The notes beneath the pieces were generated by a model. The model saw only the letters and a program-made list of their open reading frames with translations. It was not told the origin of the DNA and did no database searches. The position numbers and the translations under genes were made by a program. A stretch of 64,000 bases of DNA from Sinorhizobium garamanticum (GTDB lineage Bacteria; Pseudomonadota; Alphaproteobacteria; Rhizobiales; Rhizobiaceae), in assembly GCF_029892065.1 (NCBI RefSeq), contig NZ_CP120373.1:1609501-1673500 (forward strand), read 5' to 3'. This document shows positions 54,807 through 64,000 of the stretch, in pieces. The first letter of the stretch is position 1. The number at the start of each line of letters is the position of its first letter.

Positions 54807-54914
54807 CTACAGCGCCGCGCATCTTCTCAGACGCACAAAGGACGCTGTAGGACCTTGAATTGCCGCATGTTTTTATCCCTAAAATCCGCTAGGATTTAAG
54901 AAAACATGCAGTAG
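54807..54914 (+). repeat. 107-bp double-hairpin repeat, copy 4
   Basis: This copy is in the opposite orientation to copy 3 and 142 bases from it. It is 108 bases long, one longer because of an extra base in the second hairpin (ATCCCTAAAATCC). It ends 48 bases before the META-MliC start and may lie in that gene's leader. The rest of the 423-base gap between the two genes shows nothing else. Confidence 0.85.
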
Positions 54915-54961
54915 CATCGGTACAGGCAGCGAAAGCGCGCCGATTTGTGGAGGAGTTCCAG

Positions 54962-55687
54962 ATGCTCAAGGCTCTGACTACGGCTTCCTGCGCCTGCGTG
55001 TTGATTGAGCTTGCCTCCACTGAGATAGTTGCCGCCGAAAAGGTGCCGGAAGAACTGGTGGGCTCGTGGCTTGCCGAAGACATCGGCGGCGGTGGCGTGC
55101 TCGACGACCTTCAGACAGTGCTCGAGATACGCGAAGACGGCATCTATGGCGGCATGGCCGGCTGCAACAATTTCACCGGTGCCTTCAGCCTCTCTGGTAC
55201 GACGATCACCTTCGGTCCCACCGCCGCAGCGCGCAAGATGTGTGCACCCGCGATCATGGATCAGGAACAGAAGTTCTTCGACACGTTGCGCGACGGGCTC
55301 ACCTGGCGGATCGACGGCGGAAGGCTCACACTGGCGAAGCCGGACGGTACGCCGGTCATGCGGCTAGCCTCAATGAAGGCTGGGGCCGTCGGTGCCGCCG
55401 AAGTGTCGCTCCGTATCCCCGATGCCGGTGCGGTCGATCGACAGAAGGTCCGTTATGATTGCGGCGGCGAGACGGTCGAGGCCGAATACATCAATGCCGG
55501 CCCCGTTTCGCTGGTGACGTTCTCGTTCGGCGGCACCTACATCGTTGCTTCGGCGGTCATCTCCGGATCGGGCGCAAGATACGCCGGCGGCCGATATGTC
55601 TGGTGGACCGAAGGCGAAGAGGCGACGCTCTTCGACGTTACGAAGGGCGAGGAAGACCCGGGCGTCGTCTGCGAGAAGATGAAATAG
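54962..55687 (+). CDS. Secreted META domain-MliC lysozyme inhibitor fusion
   Basis: The 241-residue protein has an N-terminal signal peptide (about 1-25, ending near 'IVAA'). A META/HslJ domain follows (about 32-135: 'LVGSWLAEDI', 'GCNNFTGAF', 'AARKMCAP'). The C-terminal part is an MliC-like domain (about 160-240: 'VRYDCGGETVEAEYIN', 'SASGARY'-like 'SGSGARYAGGRYVWW', final 'VVCEKMK'). MliC domains inhibit C-type lysozymes through the SGxxY loop. ATG 54962 follows GGAGGAG; an upstream GTG overlaps that site. It probably protects the wall in the periplasm. The inhibitor role is inferred from the domain only. Confidence 0.82.
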   Translation: MLKALTTASCACVLIELASTEIVAAEKVPEELVGSWLAEDIGGGGVLDDLQTVLEIREDGIYGGMAGCNNFTGAFSLSGTTITFGPTAAARKMCAPAIMDQEQKFFDTLRDGLTWRIDGGRLTLAKPDGTPVMRLASMKAGAVGAAEVSLRIPDAGAVDRQKVRYDCGGETVEAEYINAGPVSLVTFSFGGTYIVASAVISGSGARYAGGRYVWWTEGEEATLFDVTKGEEDPGVVCEKMK

Positions 55688-55950
55688 CGGCGTAGCGCAC
55701 AGGAGCAGGGCAACGAAGGGACAATTTGTGTATAGCCCCCGGGCTCTCGCGCCCGCGGCAGCATTGGGGCGAAGGCACTTGCCTCGGCTCTGCCAAGGAT
55801 GGATCTAGCCGGTGGCCAATAAGACCGCACAATTGGAAAGGACTCGCCTTCGCTGAAAATAGGCGTACCCTGCATCCATCATTGGCTCGTGACACGGGCG
55901 CCGATGGCTGGGAGTTCATAGCGCTTTCGCCCTACTTGAGGAGTGGCGCT

Positions 55951-56157
55951 ATGCAGGCATCTCGTATCCACCGTCCACAATCCTTGCGCCCTGGCGAGAT
56001 CGAACTGCTCGGCCAGGTGTTCGAGCAGTTGCTGGAGGAGCGTCAGCTACCCAACTGCGGCGAGCAGGCGGAAGCACTTGCTGCTCGCTTGTTATCGATT
56101 TTCCAATCCGGCGAGCGAAACGTCGAACGGCTGAAAATGCGGACCATGCATTCCTGA
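55951..56157 (+). CDS. Small hypothetical protein
   Basis: The 68-residue soluble protein is mostly helical by pattern ('PGEIELLGQVFEQLLEERQL', 'EQAEALAARLLSIFQSG'). Start ATG 55951 follows GAGGAG at seven bases, which supports a real gene; the frame is open upstream without coding character. Small proteins of this 'HRPQSL...ELLGQVF' style occur often in rhizobia, by memory. No function is known to me, and no neighbour is in operon distance. Confidence 0.65.
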   Translation: MQASRIHRPQSLRPGEIELLGQVFEQLLEERQLPNCGEQAEALAARLLSIFQSGERNVERLKMRTMHS

Positions 56158-56413
56158 AGGTGGCGGGCAGGCGGGGTCAGCCTGCAGGAGGGAAAAATCA
56201 TGAAATCTTATGTTGGAAGTTTTCGATACCGTTTCAGGCCGGTCGATTTTGCGATTAGGTCAACCCCGGCCATGTGCATTCTAATGATTGTTTTTATTAC
56301 TCTTTATGGCGTCCTTTGGTGACCGCACCCTCAAAAAAAGAGCCGCCAGAGGGTACGGAGCGTGGCCTCCGAGTTTGGTACCAATCCGCTTCAATGAGCC
56401 TAAAGGAGAAGTC

Positions 56414-56686
56414 ATGAGGGATAACCGGATCGCGCTTCTGGCCTTCACCTGCATACTGGCCATATTCGCAAACCCAGACGCCGCCCCCGGTGAGGTGTCT
56501 ACTGCAGCTGAGAGGCGGATAGGCCAACTTTATCGGCTCGCGGAAGCTGATCAAAATGACAGCAAAAAGGTGCACACCTTCTGCAGGACCCTCGCTCACC
56601 GCTATGAGCAGGAACCTTACAGCTACACCACTGAGTACGAGCTACGGACTTGCAGCATGCTTGGTTTCGACAAACCGGTTTACTGA
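56414..56686 (+). CDS. Small secreted hypothetical protein
   Basis: The 90-residue protein has an N-terminal signal sequence ('MRDNRIALLAFTCILAIFAN', cleavage near residue 25). The mature part has two cysteines ('HTFCRTL', 'LRTCSML'), likely a disulfide. Ribosome site AAAGGAGA lies before ATG 56414. The region is richer in A/T than its neighbours. I do not recognise a family; a small periplasmic protein is the safest call. Confidence 0.65.
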   Translation: MRDNRIALLAFTCILAIFANPDAAPGEVSTAAERRIGQLYRLAEADQNDSKKVHTFCRTLAHRYEQEPYSYTTEYELRTCSMLGFDKPVY

Positions 56687-56776
56687 CGAATGACGGGAAA
56701 TGTCCGGAAATCTGGTAGTTCCGGTAAATCGATGGCGCACGAAAACGAGCACCAAATCCATAGTAAGTGAGAAGAT

Positions 56777-56853
56777 TGGTGATCCCGGCGCGATTCGAAC
56801 GCGCGACCCCCAGATTAGGAATCTGATGCTCTATCCTGCTGAGCTACGGGACC
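56777..56853 (-). tRNA. tRNA-Arg (anticodon CCT)
   Basis: Read on the minus strand, the acceptor stem GGTCCCG pairs with CGGGATC (one G-T pair), followed by discriminator A and encoded CCA. The D arm begins 'TAGCTCAGCAGGATAGAGC'. The anticodon stem TCAGA/TCTGG encloses loop TTCCTAA, giving CCT, which reads AGG (Arg). The T loop is TTCGAATC. All arms fold. Confidence 0.96.
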
Positions 56854-57057
56854 ACTCGGTATAGATCCATACAAAAGCAAGGCTGCTTCGCCAAGTGTTT
56901 TTGCACGGCGTGCTGCCGATTTGCGATTAGCCGCCTCGCACTTTTCCGCATCCCACTCTAGCATCTTTGACGCCGCAAATGCTAAGCAAGGGCCGGCGGC
57001 GGCCGGAGGAGCGTCCTGCCGTTTTCCTCGACATCCATCCTGAGATCTGATCCACAC

Positions 57058-57954
57058 ATGTTCATCGGAATTGATTGGGGCGGCACGAAAATGGAAGTCA
57101 TCGCGCTTGACCGCGATGGCGAAACGCGCGCCCGGCACCGAGTCGCAACGCCGACCAGCGGCTACGACGACTGCATTCGCGCCGTGATCGGCCTCGTGGC
57201 CGCAGCCGAACAGACGGCCGGCGCGCGCGGAACGATCGGCATCGGCATTCCCGGCAGCCCCAATCCGCGCACCGGCATCGTGCGCAACTCCAATGCCGTC
57301 CTCATCAACGGCAAACCGCTCGGCCGCGATCTCGAAGCCGCCCTCGGCCGCGAGGTGCGTCTTGCCAACGACGCCAATTGCCTTGCCGTTTCCGAGGCGG
57401 TGGACGGGGCGGGCAAGGATGCCCGTGTCGTCTTCGGCGTGATCGTCGGCACAGGACATGGCGGTGGGCTTGCGATCGAGAAGAAGGTTCATGCGGGCTA
57501 CCAGGGGGTTGCCGCCGAGATCGGGCACTATCCGCTGCCCTGGATGACGCGAGATGAATATCCCGGCCACAAGTGCTGGTGCGGCAAGCTTGGCTGTCTC
57601 GATATGTATGCCTGCGGTACCGGGCTGGAGCTCGACTATCGCACGACGACCGGCGTCGACCGCCGGGGCAGGGCTATCATCGAGGCGAAACGTGCGGGCG
57701 ATCCTGTGGCGATCGGTGTTTATGAGCGCTTCGTCGATCGTCTTGCCCGCAGTCTGGCGCTTTTGACCAATGTGGTCGACCCGGACGTCTTCGTGCTCGG
57801 CGGCGGCATGTCCAATGTCGACGAGATCTACGGCGAACTGCCCGCACTGATCACCAGATACATCTTCGGCGACAGTTTCGAGACGCCGATCCGCAAGGCG
57901 GTCCACGGCGACAGTTCCGGCGTGCGCGGCGCCGCCTGGCTCTGGAAGAGCTGA
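57058..57954 (+). CDS. ROK-family sugar kinase (fructokinase-like)
   Basis: The 298-residue kinase has the ATP loop 'IDWGGTKMEVI' at the N-terminus, the catalytic base in 'ANDANC' (about 103-108), and the ROK zinc site His plus 'CWCGKLGC'. The usual Glu after GCL is Asp here ('GCLDMYACG'), a conservative change near the sugar 2-hydroxyl site. Length and sequence style fit E. coli Mak (fructokinase/mannokinase). It is followed at 28 bases by a UPF0303 gene and then an AGE isomerase, suggesting a fructose or mannose route. Confidence 0.85.
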   Translation: MFIGIDWGGTKMEVIALDRDGETRARHRVATPTSGYDDCIRAVIGLVAAAEQTAGARGTIGIGIPGSPNPRTGIVRNSNAVLINGKPLGRDLEAALGREVRLANDANCLAVSEAVDGAGKDARVVFGVIVGTGHGGGLAIEKKVHAGYQGVAAEIGHYPLPWMTRDEYPGHKCWCGKLGCLDMYACGTGLELDYRTTTGVDRRGRAIIEAKRAGDPVAIGVYERFVDRLARSLALLTNVVDPDVFVLGGGMSNVDEIYGELPALITRYIFGDSFETPIRKAVHGDSSGVRGAAWLWKS

Positions 57955-57982
57955 GTCCCTGACCTGAGAGCGAGGAGAAACC

Positions 57983-58477
57983 ATGAACATCGACAACGAT
58001 CTGCGCCGCATCGCGCTGCAGGAGCGGGAATTGCAGTTCGAGCAGTTCAATCTTGACACAGCCTGGAAACTCGGCTCGACGCTTCGGCGCCTGGCGGCCG
58101 AGCGCAAGCTCGGCGTGGTCATCGACATCACGCTTTTTTCCATGCAGGTCTTCTACGCCGCGCTCGAGGGTGCGACGCCGGACAATGCGAACTGGGTCCG
58201 GCGCAAGCGCAACACGGTCTTCCGGCTGTTCAAGAGCAGCTATGCGACCGGCCTCAGCCTGCTCAAGCAACAGACGAACCTGCAGGCGAAGCTCGGCCTG
58301 CCCGATGCCGATTACGCCGCGCATGGCGGCAGTTTCCCGATCGTCGTCAAGGGTACGGGCTGCATCGGCGCTGTCACGGTTTCGGGATTGCCGCAGCGCG
58401 AAGACCATAATCTCGTCGTCGAGGCGCTGGCGGAGCTGTTCAAGTCCGACCACGCCGCGCTGAAGCTCGAGGACTGA
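57983..58477 (+). CDS. UPF0303/heme-degrading-domain (HbpS-like) protein
   Basis: The 164-residue single-domain protein of the UPF0303 (YBR137W) family shows 'LGSTLRRLAAERKLGVVIDI' followed by 'VRRKRNTVFRLFKSSYA', then a strand with 'GGSFPIVVKGTGCIGAVTVSG', the usual ending of the HbpS/GlcG-like fold. Members bind haem or small ligands, but no clear function is known. GAGAGGAG precedes ATG 57983. It lies between the kinase and isomerase genes (gaps 28 and 16 bases), so it is cotranscribed with sugar enzymes. Confidence 0.85.
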   Translation: MNIDNDLRRIALQERELQFEQFNLDTAWKLGSTLRRLAAERKLGVVIDITLFSMQVFYAALEGATPDNANWVRRKRNTVFRLFKSSYATGLSLLKQQTNLQAKLGLPDADYAAHGGSFPIVVKGTGCIGAVTVSGLPQREDHNLVVEALAELFKSDHAALKLED

Positions 58478-58493
58478 CAGGAACGGATACGGA

Positions 58494-59651
58494 ATGGATA
58501 TTCATTCGCAGGCGCGCGAACTTGCCGGCTGGCTCGCTAACGTCGCCTTGCCGCTCTGGCGGCAAAAGGGTTTCGACGCGGCCGACGGCGGCTTCGTCGA
58601 GACGATCGACATGGAGGGCGAGCCGACGCGGGCCAATCGCCGCTCGCGCGTGCAGCCGCGGCAGGTCTATTGCTTCGCGGAGGCCGGACGACGCGGCTGG
58701 CCAGGAGATTGGCGCACGGTGGCCGAAGGCGGACTCGCCTATTTCGACCGTGTCTACCGGCTGCCAAGCGGCTTTTACGGCGCGCTTGCCGACGCGGACG
58801 GTGAGTTGATCGACCCGTCCTTCGATCTCTACAACCAGGCCTTCGCACTGCTCGCCTTCGCCTATCTTGCGCAAGTCTTCCATGAGCGGAGCGCCGAGAT
58901 GGCCGAGCGCAGCAATGATCTCAGGCGAAAGCTCGAGGCCCATTGCAAGCATCCGATCGCTGGCTTCGAGGAGGACAATCCGTCCCGCCTGCCGCTCGGT
59001 TCCAATCCGCACATGCATCTCTTCGAGGCGTGCCTCGCAAGCGAAACGGTCGAGGGCTTCGACCGGGTCCCTTGGGCCAATCTTGCCGACGAAATCGCGC
59101 AACTGGCGATGGATCGTTTCGTCGATGCCGAAACGGGTGCGCTGCGCGAATTCTTCGACCATGACTGGACGCCGTTCTCCGGCGAAAAAGGCCGCATCAT
59201 CGAGCCGGGCCACCAGTTCGAATGGGCGTGGCTCCTGCTTCGCTGGGCGGAGCGGCGCGGTAACGCCGAAGCTATCGTCAAGGCGCGGCGGCTGTTCGAG
59301 ATCGGTGAGAAACACGGCATCTGCCCGAAGCGCGACGTTGCGATCATGACGCTTCTCGACGATTTTTCGGTCGCCGACCCGGTGGCGCGGCTCTGGCCGC
59401 AGACCGAGTGGCTGAAGGCGGCGATCCGTTTCGCCGCTCTGACCGAGGGGCGGGAGCGCGAACGCTACCTCGCCTCGGCTACGCGGGCGGCAGCGGCCCT
59501 CGACCGCTTCCTTCAAACGCCGATCCGCGGTCTTTGGCGCGACAAACAGCAGGCGGATGGCGCATTCATCGAGGAGCCCGCGCCGGCAAGCAGCTTCTAC
59601 CACATTGTCTGCGCGATTTATGAGCTGGAGGATTGTCTGAAGCGGATGTGA
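58494..59651 (+). CDS. AGE-family epimerase/isomerase (mannose isomerase-like)
   Basis: This 385-residue (alpha/alpha)6-barrel enzyme belongs to the N-acylglucosamine 2-epimerase family. Active-site residues are visible in 'NPHMHLFEA', 'HDWTPF' and 'EPGHQFEWAWLL' (the two catalytic His). The absence of a nucleotide-dependent renin-binding insertion and the neighbouring fructokinase suggest a mannose-to-fructose isomerase of the YihS type. It is often annotated as a mannose-6-phosphate isomerase in rhizobia. It is the third gene of a compact operon ending before a repeat. Confidence 0.85.
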   Translation: MDIHSQARELAGWLANVALPLWRQKGFDAADGGFVETIDMEGEPTRANRRSRVQPRQVYCFAEAGRRGWPGDWRTVAEGGLAYFDRVYRLPSGFYGALADADGELIDPSFDLYNQAFALLAFAYLAQVFHERSAEMAERSNDLRRKLEAHCKHPIAGFEEDNPSRLPLGSNPHMHLFEACLASETVEGFDRVPWANLADEIAQLAMDRFVDAETGALREFFDHDWTPFSGEKGRIIEPGHQFEWAWLLLRWAERRGNAEAIVKARRLFEIGEKHGICPKRDVAIMTLLDDFSVADPVARLWPQTEWLKAAIRFAALTEGRERERYLASATRAAAALDRFLQTPIRGLWRDKQQADGAFIEEPAPASSFYHIVCAIYELEDCLKRM

Positions 59652-59668
59652 GCGCGGCGGACTTGGAT

Positions 59669-59816
59669 TGCCCCACAAGCGGGGGCGAGGGACTTAAGAG
59701 CGCGCCGCTCGCCCCTTCTCCCTCACGAAACCGCATGGGGGAACTGAATCGGGGCCGCTTGTCCCTTTCGCCCCGCTTGCGCGGAGAAGGTGGCCGGCGG
59801 GCCGGATGAGGGCGCG
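59669..59816. repeat. RIME1-type palindromic repeat before metH
   Basis: The stretch holds GC-rich inverted pieces (CCCCACAAGCGGGGGCGAGGG; GCCCCGCTTGC with GCGGAGAAGG; GGCCGGCGGGCCGGATGAGGG). They are of the same style as the element at 23613. It follows the AGE gene directly and may serve as a transcript end. Confidence 0.7.
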
Positions 59817-59921
59817 CCCACACGCTTGCGAGAGTTTTCGACCATCATCGTTGGGCCTGCCGCAACCGCGGCGGGCCATTTTTATTTGCCGACGGTGAAA
59901 TTGTGATTGGTGCGTATGTTG

Positions 59922-59941
59922 ACATAAAGATATGTTTATGT
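59922..59941. promoter_or_regulatory. SahR-like operator over the metH promoter
   Basis: Perfect inverted repeat ACATAAA-GATATG-TTTATGT, overlapping a consensus -35 box TTGACA at 59919-59924. From memory, the ArsR-family regulator SahR binds an ATAAAGATAT...TTTAT palindrome at metH and other methyl-cycle genes in alphaproteobacteria. Its position over the -35 fits repression relieved by S-adenosylhomocysteine. Confidence 0.65.
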
Positions 59942-59983
59942 GAGTAAATCAGAAATTGTCGTTTTCAGAACGGGGGATTTTCC

Positions 59984-63757
<3,774 letters not shown>

Positions 63758-63801
63758 GGGCGAAGCTGATCCCACGGCGAGAAATCAGGAAAGCGGGGTT
63801 T

Positions 63802-63998
63802 ACCCCCCTCTGCCCTGCCGGGCATCTCCCCCACAAGGGGGGAGATTGGCAAGCGGCGATGTCCCGCGCTATCAATGATACAGCGAACCGGCTCGCGAAT
63901 GCCGTGATCTCGGTACAGGTGGTGTTTTCAAGGGCAGGGCCGCGCTTCTGGCCGATCTCCCCCCTTGTGGGGGAGATGCCCGGCAGGGCAGAGGGGGT
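63802..63998. repeat. Paired inverted repeats after metH
   Basis: Left copy 63802-63846 and right copy 63955-63998 are reverse complements of the ~44-base unit also found inside the fds operon, about 108 bases apart. Each unit has the CATCTCCCCC-ACAA-GGGGGGAGAT hairpin. The window ends here, so a following gene is not seen. Confidence 0.8.
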
Positions 63999-64000
63999 GC

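Noticed and set aside
59817..59983. Riboswitch (SAM-II or B12 type) before metH
   Set aside because: The leader is short and shows no stem set of that kind; the only strong feature is the palindrome over the -35 box.

Overview
The window looks like chromosomal DNA from a Rhizobiaceae alphaproteobacterium, most likely Sinorhizobium/Ensifer. This rests on high-GC coding with rhizobial codon use, RIME-type palindromic repeats between genes, and neighbourhoods I recall from that genus: mur next to sitABCD, a glycerol ABC operon beside glpD/glpR, argI-rocD, hemA next to dxr, and a ROK kinase/UPF0303/AGE isomerase cluster before metH. There is no phage, IS element, CRISPR array or replication origin. 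Species was judged from memory of gene content, not from a search.

Layout. 1-8.6 kb: a cut Lrp regulator, an anchored hypothetical protein, and a LysR gene divergent from an alcohol dehydrogenase / aldehyde dehydrogenase / enolase-superfamily operon, then an A/T-richer OafA-type acyltransferase with an SGNH domain. 8.7-12.8 kb: sitABCD (Mn/Fe uptake) divergent from the Fur-family regulator mur, with a near-ideal Mur box between them. 12.8-23.6 kb: an EamA exporter, the glycerol uptake and oxidation operon glpD-S-T-P-Q-U-V with glpR, and an SDR. 23.7-31.1 kb: a LysR gene followed by the molybdenum formate dehydrogenase operon fdsG-B-A-C-D. 31.2-36.3 kb: a lone CheW, arginine catabolism (argI-rocD) with a divergent Lrp regulator, a VOC protein and an APH(3')-type kinase.

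36.4-45.5 kb holds tamA and an unusually long tamB (2347 codons). The extra length comes from three tandem 478-codon units, and their mosaic pattern shows that one is a recent in-frame duplication. 45.5-57 kb has a second, metal-free formate dehydrogenase, a glycine-zipper lipoprotein, a form II coxSLM-like hydroxylase, hemA convergent with dxr, a META-MliC fusion protein, two small unknown genes and tRNA-Arg(CCT). Four copies of a 107-108 bp double-hairpin repeat are scattered here. 57-64 kb has a ROK sugar kinase, a UPF0303 protein, an AGE-family isomerase and metH behind a probable SahR-type operator.

How the genes work together. Glycerol enters by the Glp ABC transporter and is oxidised by GlpD after phosphorylation; no glpK is visible here. 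Arginine is split to ornithine and on to glutamate semialdehyde. Formate is oxidised to CO2 by two unrelated NAD enzymes. HemA and Dxr start haem and isoprenoid synthesis, and TamA/TamB serve outer-membrane building. The observations most worth following up are the TamB duplication, the complementary loss of ATPase motifs in GlpS and GlpT, and the 107-bp repeat family.
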